Source of the DNA: Rubrivivax sp.
GTDB taxonomy: Bacteria; Pseudomonadota; Gammaproteobacteria; Burkholderiales; Burkholderiaceae_C
NCBI GenBank assembly: GCA_016707445.1
Contig: JADJHR010000004.1
Coordinates: 36,137 to 100,136, forward strand
Length of the DNA: 64,000 nt
Reading direction: 5' to 3'
This document shows, in pieces, positions 54,462 through 63,505 of this stretch. Position numbers and translations under genes: made by a program. Numbering within the stretch: the stretch's first letter is position 1; every line of letters begins with the position of its first letter. The notes under the pieces were generated by a model. It did no database searches and was not told the origin of the DNA. It was given only the letters and a program-made list of their open reading frames with translations.

Positions 54462-54988
54462 GGCTTCTCCGCAAGAATCCTGGCCACTTCTTCGGCCGGG
54501 GTTGTGCCCAGGAACGCTGTCAGCACATGGGGGGAGACGTCTTTCAGCCTGGCTCGAAGTCGATCCTCAAAATCCGTTTCTGAGAACAGCGGCTGCGCCC
54601 TTACGGCTGTCAACGGCAGCAAGGTGCGCTCCAGGTCGTCTTGCGTGCGCACACCCGCCCGGGCGATCTTCCTGGTCAGCGCGAAATCCTCCTCGATTCG
54701 TTCAACGGCTCGCTGCTGAGTCGGGGCCAGTTCTTCCGTGAGAAAGACCGAGTAGGCGTTCCATGCCTTGGCGCCCGCCGCGCGAAGTGCCGGGCCATGG
54801 CGGGAAAGCGCGGCGTTCTGTGCCTCCTGCCAGCGTGTTAGCAGGTCGTTGGCCGACGGAAACACATGAACGAAGCCAATCAGCGCTGCGTTCTCGAAGC
54901 AAATCACTGCCGGCGTTGCGCCGGTCCAGGTCCAAGTCTCATACCCGGCTCCTCGCAGGAGGACCTCCGTTTGCGTTGCGATGTCCAT
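54458..54988 (-). CDS. Small middle component between SIR2 and the Rad50-like ATPase
   Basis: A 176-residue protein with no catalytic motif. A beta-rich start (YETWTWTGATPAVICFENAA) is followed by a helical part (KAWNAYSVFLTEELAPTQQR, IEEDFALTRKIARAGVRTQD). Its size, position and style resemble the middle components of ABC-three-component systems; the FENxxLxGF-like and WNxYSVFLT-like segments recall middle component 1, from memory. Its ATG shares one base with the SIR2 stop (TGATG) and its stop overlaps the ATPase ATG. It probably links the effector to the ATPase. Confidence 0.6.
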   Translation of the reverse strand: MDIATQTEVLLRGAGYETWTWTGATPAVICFENAALIGFVHVFPSANDLLTRWQEAQNAALSRHGPALRAAGAKAWNAYSVFLTEELAPTQQRAVERIEEDFALTRKIARAGVRTQDDLERTLLPLTAVRAQPLFSETDFEDRLRARLKDVSPHVLTAFLGTTPAEEVARILAEKP

Positions 54989-56340
54989 CAGACGCCCAGC
55001 TCCGCTTGCGCTTGTTCAATGGTGAGCCACTTCCCGCCAGCTCTCGGCCGTACCACGCTGCCGGCGATTCCGGGCCGAACGAGATGACCAGGCAGCCCGA
55101 GGTCCATGCTGCCTGCCGCAACAAAGACATCGGCGGTCGGGGCTGCCGGCGCTTCGATGAATCGTTTTGCCACGGTACTTAGGACCGACCCCGCACCGTT
55201 GACGACGCGAATACGTTGCCCCGCAAACGCGTAGCCCCGTGGCTGCTGCACTGCGCCGGCGCGCCGAAGCAAAAGGTGAAAATACCCCAGGAGATCAACG
55301 TTCTGGGGACTCCTGGCCGTCGCCGGCTTGCCTGCGGGGACGCCTTCGGCGTCGCGACGCCAGTCGTAGAGCGATTCTCCGTCCAGCCCCGCGACGGTGA
55401 GCCACCCAGGGTCGCACGCAACTCCGGTCTTCGCCACCAACACGGCGCTGCCGGCAGCGAGGACCTGGCGTGCGTAGGCCTCGGAAAACGCTCGGCGCAG
55501 CTCGTCAAGCGCGTCGGCGCCCGACTCCTGGATGTGCGAGAACGTCACTTGGGGCTGATTCGCAAGTGCCCAGAGGTCTGGCGCCTTTGTTTGCAGGGCC
55601 GCAGTGGGGGATGGGTCGATCACCGTCACTGAGAGGGGATTCAAACCCTGCACAGCGCCACCCAGAACGCGATTCAAGTAGTCCCAGTCGGACCAGAAGC
55701 CGACCACGAGCAGGTCCTTCTGACGCAGATTCGCGGCCATCCAGATCTTGCTCTTTGCGATGCGGGCGGAAATAGTCGGATCATGCAGTTGGGAAGGTGC
55801 CCACACCGTGGACCCGCGATCGATGTGCGAGCAGCCGTGGAACTTCAACAGCGGCGCCTGCTTGTGACTGGTGACCGTTGCTTGGTCGCCGTCCAGCGCG
55901 CCGCGAAAGTCGGCGCCGTAGTCCCATGCACATCGCTCGATCAGCTTGTCGTAGTTGCTGGACAGGCCAGCAACGACGGTCTTGGCAATCAAGAAGTCCG
56001 CGACGGCCGCGTGACCTGGATTTGGCGGGCGCTCGAACTCCCGCCAGGGAACAAGGTGCTCGATAAACACAGCGTTGAGTGTGTTCAACCCGACGAAGTG
56101 TTCTGCCAGCGCCTCCAGGTTGTCCCGAAGCGCTGGATCGATGAGCGGATCGATCGTGACCTGGTATTCATCAAAGCACATCCCGGCGACTCGCAATGCC
56201 GACGGGAGCCTGCTTGGCGGTGCCATAGACAGGCCAGCGCCGCACAGGATCACCAGACGTCCAGCGTTCATGGACGCAAGGAGGCGGGCTCTGTCAGCAG
56301 GTGTCAACGGTCCTCCCCAGAAATACCAACCGGCCTGCAC
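54988..56340 (-). CDS. SIR2-domain protein, probable NAD-degrading effector
   Basis: A 450-residue protein (GTG 56340; an ATG at 56271 is possible). The SIR2 fold is seen in LVILCGAGLSM (residues 29-39), GLSSNYDKLIERC (Asn129) and LLKFHGCSH (His168), the Asn and His being the pair required for NAD cleavage in SIR2 defence effectors such as ThsA. The C-terminal part (about 300-450) is unassigned. It is the first gene of a tightly coupled triad with a small protein and a Rad50-like ATPase, which suggests that it depletes NAD+ when the ATPase detects phage or foreign DNA. Confidence 0.82.
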   Translation of the reverse strand: MQAGWYFWGGPLTPADRARLLASMNAGRLVILCGAGLSMAPPSRLPSALRVAGMCFDEYQVTIDPLIDPALRDNLEALAEHFVGLNTLNAVFIEHLVPWREFERPPNPGHAAVADFLIAKTVVAGLSSNYDKLIERCAWDYGADFRGALDGDQATVTSHKQAPLLKFHGCSHIDRGSTVWAPSQLHDPTISARIAKSKIWMAANLRQKDLLVVGFWSDWDYLNRVLGGAVQGLNPLSVTVIDPSPTAALQTKAPDLWALANQPQVTFSHIQESGADALDELRRAFSEAYARQVLAAGSAVLVAKTGVACDPGWLTVAGLDGESLYDWRRDAEGVPAGKPATARSPQNVDLLGYFHLLLRRAGAVQQPRGYAFAGQRIRVVNGAGSVLSTVAKRFIEAPAAPTADVFVAAGSMDLGLPGHLVRPGIAGSVVRPRAGGKWLTIEQAQAELGV

Positions 56341-56553
56341 AGGCGACGCGAGCGACGCCGTGCAGTCTGAACTTGCCTGGGCGTGTTCAACTTTGGCATT
56401 GTCCTCGCCGATCCGGCCAGTAGGAGGTGGCTGTTCGCCGACGCACGAGAGCCTCGGATTCTCCGTTGAGTGAAGGACTAAGGCGACTTGGACGTTCCAA
56501 TTTGGTCATTGTTTGCCTTTGCGCAGCGGCGGTCCGGTGCACGAAACTACGCG

Positions 56554-59500
56554 TCACCTTCGTCGATGTCGTCGAAGACTCCTCGTGCCATGTTGCCCCT
56601 CAGACGGTTCGACCGCACCAAATTGTCGGGGACTCACCTTAGGTTCGGGCTTCTCCGTTTCGGCAATCCACTTCTGCGCGAGCGCTGCTTCTCGCTCGAG
56701 GATCTTCAGCGCGTCCCCGTCATCGCCGAAGCGCCCCTTGAGCGTGCTGATGGTTTCTACGATGCCCTGCATGTGTTCGTCGGGTGATTCTGAAGAGTCG
56801 TGGCTGGTCTGAACCTCGCGGCGAACTTCGGCGAGCCTCGGCAGCAGGTCTGTGCGCACTGTTTGCACGAGCTCGGCGACCTCCTGTGCCGTGAAGACGC
56901 CTTCCAAAGCGGTGTCCTTCATTGCGCGCAAGTCTTCGCCTTCGATGGCGTAGGTGGCGACTTTCTTGGTGAACTTTTTTCGATGCTCCTCAGGGAGAAG
57001 ACCGAAGCCATGGAGACGTATCGCCAGCTTGACTTCCGGAGAAAAACTCAGGCTCAGGCCGGGCTCGGCCACCTTATTGAGGAGATCTGGATCATCCAAT
57101 AGATAGATCGCGAGGAAGTCCTTGGAGCAACGCGTCGCAAGGAAACGATGCAACGTCCACCTGGCATCCCAAGAGGACATCCATCCAACCTTGTACTTGC
57201 TGCTGCCTGAGAACTCGCGTAGGCGACCGATCATCGCTGGGAACAGCGTCTTGGGGACTACGACCGCCTTCTCGACGCCCACATTCCCGCAAGTGACCTG
57301 CGCGAGCAAGTTGTCAGTCGAGCTGCCGCTCAGGAAGATTCCAAGCAGATCGGGACTGAAGGCCAAGGTGGCCGCATAGGCGTCACCGATCGTCGGATGC
57401 TTGAATCGCCACACCGGCTGGTCGTCTGCCAACACGTTCGCGACAAGACTACCTTTGAGTGCGCTGAGGGCAGTGATGCACTCACCAAGCGTGCTGCCCA
57501 GTTGCTCGAGCGCCTGGGGCTCCGAGCCTTGCAGGCTGACGGGACTCTCCAGATGGTCCTTTCGCATATAGATCAGCCCGAGCGCGGCCTTGCTGTGCAC
57601 GTCCAGGCCTTGAATCACTTCGATCAGAAGCTGCTCGCGCTTCTCGACGAACTGACCCAGGTGATACTCACTGATGTAGAGATCCTTCGTGAAGAATGGA
57701 TCCGCAATACGACGAGCAGTCTCCGGAATGAAGCGCGCGTGCGCCGCCATGAACTCGAGGTGGGGCTTAATACTGGATCGGAAGTCTGCACTCTGGTTGC
57801 CGAGCTTTAGGGAAGGTCTGCGTAACGTGCTTGCACAGCCCGCTCGCTCAGGAAATCGGCTCGAATGCAGGGAATCAGCCAGCATTCAGACCCGCGGAGC
57901 GCGTTTTCAGCGCCACCTGCCGCCGTTTGCGGCCTGTGCCAGCGGCAATTGCCCGCCGGTGGCACCCGCCAGGCGGATTTCTTCATCCAGTACCCGCCAA
58001 TGCACGCCGCGCCAGCCACAGGTTGCTCAGCGCGAACAGCGTCACCAGTTGCGCCGTGTTCTTGGCCAGCCCGCGGTAGCGCACCTTGGTGAATCCGAAC
58101 TGGCGCTTGATGACGCGGAACGGATGCTCGACCTTGGCGCGGATGCTGGCCTTCATCTTCTCCACGCGCTCGGCCACGAAGTCTGGCTCGATGAAGGGGT
58201 TGAGCTTTCTGCGCTTGCCCGGACGCATCGCAACGTGCCACGTCGGCCCCTGCGCTTCCTGGCGCTTGTGCACGCCCTGGTAGCCGGCGTCGCCGAAGGC
58301 CGCTTCCTCGTCGCCGTGCAGCAGTGCGCCGGCCATGTTCAGGTCGTTGACGTTCGCCGCCGTGCCGGCCACGGTGTGCACCAGACCCGACTGCGCGTCC
58401 ACGCCGATGTGGGCCTTCATGCCGAAATACCACTGGTTGCCCTTCTTGGTTTGCTTCATCTCCGGGTCGCGCTCGCCTTCGGCGTTCTTGGTCGAACTCG
58501 GAGCAGCGATCAGCGTGGCATCCACCACCGTGCCCGTGCGCAGCAGCAGCCCCTTGGCACCCAGGATGTCGTTGACCAAGCGCAGCATGTCCGGCGCCAG
58601 GTTGTGGCGCTCCAGCAGGTGGCGGAAGCGCAAGATCGTCGGCAGCCGAGTCACCGTGATCGATCTTGGCGAACTCGCGGAACAGCGGCGTGTCGTGCAG
58701 CGCCTCTTCCATCGCCGGGTCCGACAGGCAGAACCACTGCTGCAGGTAGTGGATCCGCAGCATCGTCTCCACCGCGAACGGCGGACGGCCGGTCTTCGCC
58801 CGCGGGCAATGCGGCTCGACGACCTGCACCAGCGCCGTCCACGGCACCACGCGCTCCATCTCGTCCAGGAACTTGCCCTTGCGGGTCTTCTTCGTCGAGA
58901 GATTCAGGCCCAGGCCCAATTGCTTCATGGCGGTGCTTCGGGTGGCGGTCATGGCTTCACGACATGCAAGTCATGGGCCTGTTTTGCAGACTTTCCTAGG
59001 TGGTTGTAGAGGATTTGCTGCCTCTCCACCGCCGAAAGGTCGTGTACGTCGATGACGACTTGGCTTTCGCCGAGGAGCGGAAAGGCACTCTCCTTAAGAT
59101 CCTGGCGAGCCCGGTTGTATATGTAGTCCCGAGACGTCATGACGATCTTTGCACCCTGGCGCAGCATCGCCTTGACCTGCGCCAGGACGTGGTTCCATCC
59201 GTGCACCAATGGCGACTCGTATTGCGTCACGCCAAACGCGTCATCGACCCAAAAGAACTGGGACGGTTCATGCACGTTCCATCGCTCGACCACCTTCGCC
59301 GGATCGGCCAGCTTGAGCACGGAAGACTTCCACTTGTCGGCCGCGGCCATTGCCAACATCGAAGCGATCGTCGTCTTCCCAGCCGCTGGCTCGCCGATGA
59401 GCAGCACGAAGCCATGCTCGTCCAGCGCACGAACCGCCTTGCGGTAGGAGTCCGTGATGACGACCTTGGCCAAGTCCTCGCGCAACGACTCCAGAACGGC

Positions 59501-60007
59501 ACGCGCCTGCGCATAAGCCCGCTCGTCCAAAATCTGGCTCAAGTCCCCGAGACCGTAGACGCGGGGAACAAGCATGCGCAGCTTCGTGTTTTCCTTGATC
59601 TGGTCCTCGATCCAGGTGGAGCCGTAGATCAGCACGTGCTTCGCGCCGGCCCCCAGCAACTCGGCCCGGATCTGCGTCTCTTGACTGCCTGAAAGACCGG
59701 CGTTTGTCATCAATACGTAGACGTCGCAGAGCCCGGATGCCACAAGCTTTTGCACCTTTGGCAGTTCGTCGGCAATCTCGGATTTCGTCAGGCTATGGCC
59801 GGGCCTGCTAGAGAACTTGCACTGGATGACAAACTTTCCGCTGATTTGCTGGCCCTGTGCTGCAGTCCAAGACCCCGCGAAGGCACCATCTCTTCCGGCA
59901 TCATTCGAATCCAGAAACGACTGCACCGTTTGACCAAGCGTCTCCCGGGCTATGGTGAGGCAAAGTTGTTGAAAGCTGTTCCACCCAAGGCGATGCAGGT
60001 CATACAT
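56554..60007 (-). CDS. Restriction endonuclease-nSTAND NTPase gene, split by an IS5-family element
   Basis: Before the insertion this was one gene of 755 codons: ATG 60007 to stop 56554, minus the 1186-base element and one TAG. Residues 1-130 are a restriction-endonuclease-like (Mrr-type) domain with SNDAGRDGAFAG (Asp40) and FVIQCKFSS (Gln62-x-Lys64). The STAND NTPase follows, with Walker A GEPAAGKTT (205-213), Walker B FFWVDDAFG and TSRDY. The insertion lies after NHL (residue 337). Beyond it the frame continues KLGNQSADFRSSIKPHLEFM with a helical sensor-like tail. This is the layout of Avs-type and nSTAND3 anti-phage proteins. It is inactive as found. Confidence 0.85.
57811..58996 (-). mobile_element. 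IS5-family insertion sequence, 1186 bp
   Basis: Both ends are defined. The left end begins GGAAGGTCTGCGTAAC and the right end, on the other strand, reads GGAAAGTCTGCAAAAC, giving imperfect terminal repeats. The element is flanked by a 3-bp TAG duplication (57808-57810 and 58997-58999). Size and transposase fit the IS5 family. Excising it with one TAG restores the host STAND gene in frame, so the duplication and the end positions are mutually confirmed. Confidence 0.9.
57983..58928 (-). CDS. IS5-family transposase, frameshifted
   Basis: ATG 58928 (MKQLGLGLNLSTKKTRKGKF) opens the usual IS5-type N-terminus (MERVVPWTALVQVVEPH, MLRIHYLQQWFCLSDPAME). The frame breaks near 58645, after FREFAKIDHGD, and resumes RLPTILRFRHLLERHNLAPD. 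The DDE core follows: GTVVDATLIAAPSSTKN (D), AFGDAGYQGVHK (D) and, near the end, VEHPFRVIKRQFGF (E). The element is probably inactive if the break is real. Confidence 0.88.
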
Positions 60008-60075
60008 AGGAGCCTGGAGTTGAAGGGTACGTCGATGAGGCAATCGGGATGTGATGCAGATTGGGAGTCCAGCAG

Positions 60076-61284
60076 TCACAATCTCTGTACGCCACTCGCC
60101 AGCCTGGCTGTCTGCGCGTCATAGACAAGCTCCGTGATCGTCCCGTCCCGAATGCGTTCGACCGCCTCGTCGATCACATTGAGCGGCACGACGAACCACT
60201 CCCTTGGCTTCACCGGCTTGCCGAACCGATCCTCGATAGTCAGGTCGAGTTGCACGGTGCCGAACAGCCGATGGAAGATGTTCTCCAGCTTGATCCGGCT
60301 GAGGTTGTGCAGCTTGTACGCGGCCGCGATCTCGACCGGGGCTAGCAGGTACGTCGCTTGGTTCTCGGCGTCCGCGATGCGCGTCTCGACTTTCCCACCC
60401 GTGACGCCGATCTTGTGGATCAGCATGCGGTGCTCGGCAACGAACGGGTGCTTGGATAGGCTGCGCAGCACGTAGATCGTGCCGGTCTCGATGTCATCCG
60501 GTTCGGCGGCGGCACCGAAGAGTGGGCCGAACAGCGGGCCGGCATCCGGCTCGCTCAGCCGCCGTCCGTTGCCATCCTGCGTCAGCGCCCTTTGCAGCGA
60601 CCGCATCAGCAGATTGCTTTCGGTCCCATTGCCGTAGATAAGCCGCAGCCGTGCATCGGGTTGTCTGCTGCTGGACTCGAACTCTTCGCCCTTCTCCGCA
60701 ACGTAGGCGAACTGCCCGCCGACGATAAAGAAGTTCCCCTGCTCGACACTGGCTTCGCCTTTGAACGGAATCGCCTTGCGTATGCCGTCCTTCAGTTCGC
60801 GCTCCGCGCGCTCGAACAGCGGCTGGAACTTGTCGAAGTCCTCGCATGGCGTGCGGTCGGCGATCTCTTCCGCAGCCTGTCGCTCTGCGAGGGGGCGAAC
60901 ATGGCGGAGCATGGTGATGTCTGCATGGTCGGATGGGTCGCTGCTGACCCCCAACTCCGCTAGCAAGGCATCCTCGTCGAGTTCATCCACATCGATCGGC
61001 GCAGCTGGTGCTTCGGACAGCAGGCCGGGCTTATCCAGCTCGGCCAGCAAGGCGTGCGCCTCAGGCAGCTTGCGAAGCTGATCCAGGCGCACCGCGTACA
61101 GGCGCTCGAAGATGTCGCTGCTTTCGCTGTGCTGTGGCGCGCGCTTGTGCGCTTCGTGAAAGCGGAGGATGTCCTCGAAGCCCGCGATGATCCGTTCTTC
61201 GCGGGGCGTGCGACCGCCGGCCTTGATGGGCGCGACTTCGACGCCCAGGGCCTCCAGCAGTTCGTCGTCGTCCAGGTCAGCCAT
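60076..61284 (-). CDS. GIY-YIG nuclease-domain protein with N-terminal extension
   Basis: A 402-residue protein (ATG 61284, MADLDDDELLEALGVEVAPI). Residues 1-260 are acidic and helical with no assigned fold. The GIY-YIG domain spans about 265-380: TGTIYVLRSLS (268-278), KIGVT (291-295), Arg302, and a catalytic-type glutamate in KLENIFHRLF (Glu334), as in the T5orf172/MUG113 type. The ATG overlaps the stop of the helicase gene by 8 bases (ATGGCTGA). With the helicase and the MmeI-like methyltransferase it makes a probable three-gene restriction-like unit in which this protein cuts DNA. Confidence 0.8.
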   Translation of the reverse strand: MADLDDDELLEALGVEVAPIKAGGRTPREERIIAGFEDILRFHEAHKRAPQHSESSDIFERLYAVRLDQLRKLPEAHALLAELDKPGLLSEAPAAPIDVDELDEDALLAELGVSSDPSDHADITMLRHVRPLAERQAAEEIADRTPCEDFDKFQPLFERAERELKDGIRKAIPFKGEASVEQGNFFIVGGQFAYVAEKGEEFESSSRQPDARLRLIYGNGTESNLLMRSLQRALTQDGNGRRLSEPDAGPLFGPLFGAAAEPDDIETGTIYVLRSLSKHPFVAEHRMLIHKIGVTGGKVETRIADAENQATYLLAPVEIAAAYKLHNLSRIKLENIFHRLFGTVQLDLTIEDRFGKPVKPREWFVVPLNVIDEAVERIRDGTITELVYDAQTARLASGVQRL

Positions 61285-63416
61285 TGCCGGAGGCTCCTTG
61301 CACCTGGGCTGCCTTGGCCTGGGCGCGATACCGCGCGAAAGCAGCCACACCCTCGGCCATCCTCTTTTCCCAGGCGTCGGCCGAATTGATGTCCGGCACG
61401 CGACCGCGCTCGTTCTTGAACTGCAGGGCACGCTTCGCCAGCTCGCGCGCGTCTTCCTCGGTGATCTTGATGTTCTTGCCGGCGATGCTGGCCTGAATCT
61501 GGCGCAAGGACTTCTCGTCCATCGTCTTTGCCAGCACCGCATAGGCGGCCTCGAACGGATTGATGCGGTCGATCAGGTCGATGTCCAGGTCGCGCACGTT
61601 GATGAACTTCCGCACACCTTCGATTAGGTCGGTGTTGCCCTTCGCTGGGGTACCGCCATCGTCGCCATCTGGGATAGGGATCGGCGGCTGTACCTGATCG
61701 GGCGTGTCGAGCGCCAGCTTGGCCTGTTGGGTGATGTTGATGACGGCAATGGCGTGTTGGCGTACTGCTTCCTGGTCGGTATCGCTGAGCTCCGGGTAGC
61801 GTTCGCGCACGATCTTGCCCAGGCGTTCGATTGTCAGTTCCTCGGGAATCGTGTTTTCCTTGTCCAGCGTGCCGCGCTCGAGCGCCGGCTTGTCCTGGAT
61901 GAAGGCCGCAATTACCTCGTTCAGGTCTTCCTTGCAGATGCGCTTGGCCTCCTTGCTCTTGGGCTTGGCCAGGCCGTTGATCTCGATGTGGACCTCACCT
62001 GTCTCCTTGTTGACGCCCAGGTTCTTGCCACCGTCCACGTAGCCATCCGGGCCATAGTCGAAGCCTTCCTGCGCACCGGCGTTGCGCGGCGTGAACTCGT
62101 AGCGTGGCGCCAGTACCTGCTCCATCAACAGGCTGGCGGAGATCGCCTTTAGCATGTCGTTCACCGCCTCGGCCACCGCGGACTGCTCGGCCGCCGGCTC
62201 GGCGATCAGGTTGGTGAAGCGTGCACGTTCCTTGCCGTCGGCATCGCGCGTAGCACGGCCGATGATCTGCACCACCTCGGTCAGGCTGCTGCGGTAGCCG
62301 ATGGTCAGGGCGTGCTCGCACCAGATCCAATCGAAGCCTTCCTTTTGCCATTCCCAGCGCGATGATGATGTCCACGTGGTCGCGGTGATTCTTGTGGGCA
62401 GGATCCTTCAGGGCGCCCAGTACGCGGGTGCGCTTGGCCGCGTCGCTGTCGTCCACCAGGTCGGCCACTTTCAAGGTGCGGCCGTCTTTAGCGTCGATGA
62501 GGTGGAAGCCGGTCGTCTCGTCGATGCCCTTCCACTCGCCAAGCGCCTGCATGATCTCGTTGACCTCACGCTCCTTGTCTTTAAGGCTTTCGCGCGAGTT
62601 GACGCTGGGGATGTGAACGATGGTCTTCAGCGCCGGGTCCAGCACCTTGGCCACGGCATCGACGTAGCGGCCGGTGTAGAAGAAGTAGCCGATGTCCAGC
62701 GACTTCAACCACCGGTAGCCATTGAGCTGTTCGTAGTAGGTGTAGGTGACAGTTTCGAACTTGCCTTCGTCGGCCGGCCCCAGCACCGCCTCGCTGTCGC
62801 CACGGAAGTAGGAACCCGTCATCGCGACCACGTGCACCTTGTCGCGGGCGAAGGCGCCCAGCTGGCCGCCCAGCTTGTTGTCCGGGTTGGCGGAAACGTG
62901 ATGGAACTCGTCGATGGCGATCAGGCGGTTGTCGAACGCCTGGATGCCCAGTTCCTCGACCGCGAAACGAAAGGTGGCATGGGTACAGATCAGCACCTTG
63001 TCGTCGCCCGCCAGGAACTTCCTGACCGCCTCGACCTTGGACTTGGCGATGCGCGGCTCGTCAATGCCCGGCGCGTTGCACAGGTTCCACTGCGGCGCGA
63101 CCGTCCAGTCCCAGTAGAAGCCGTGATGGGTCAGGGCTTCATCGGCGAAGCTGCCGCCGATCGATCGCTCCGGCACCACGACGATGGCCTGCAGCACACC
63201 CTGGTTGTGCAGCTTGTCCAGCGCAATGAACATCAACGCCCGGCTCTTGCCCGACGCCGGCGGCGACTTGATGAGCAGGTACTGCTCGCCACGCTTGGCG
63301 TAGGCACGCTCCTGCATCGTGCGCATGCCCAGTTCGTTGGCCTTGGCGGAAGCGCCGGTGCGTGCCGTGGTGATGGACACCGACGGAACGGTGTATGAGT
63401 TGATTGGATTGGTCAT
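61277..63416 (-). CDS. DEAD/DEAH-box helicase of a restriction-like system, frameshifted
   Basis: Superfamily 2 helicase. Walker A is SPPASGKSRAL (near residues 51-61), motif II is IDEFHH, and motif III-like VVAMTGSYFRGDSE follows. After a frameshift near 62340 the second lobe continues EWQKEGFDWIWCEHALTIGY RSSLTEVVQIIGRATRDADG (motif VI, QIIGRATR), then a long tail (ERLGKIVRERYPELSDTDQE). It resembles type III/type I restriction translocases. It is followed by the GIY-YIG gene with an 8-base overlap and preceded by the methyltransferase gene (89-base gap). Confidence 0.85.
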
Positions 63417-63505
63417 GGTTCATCGTCGGCGGTGGCCGAGCTACCTCCGCGATAGCGGGTGGGGTCTGGGCAATGGTGCAAGCACCTCTTGCACGATCCT
63501 GTCGT

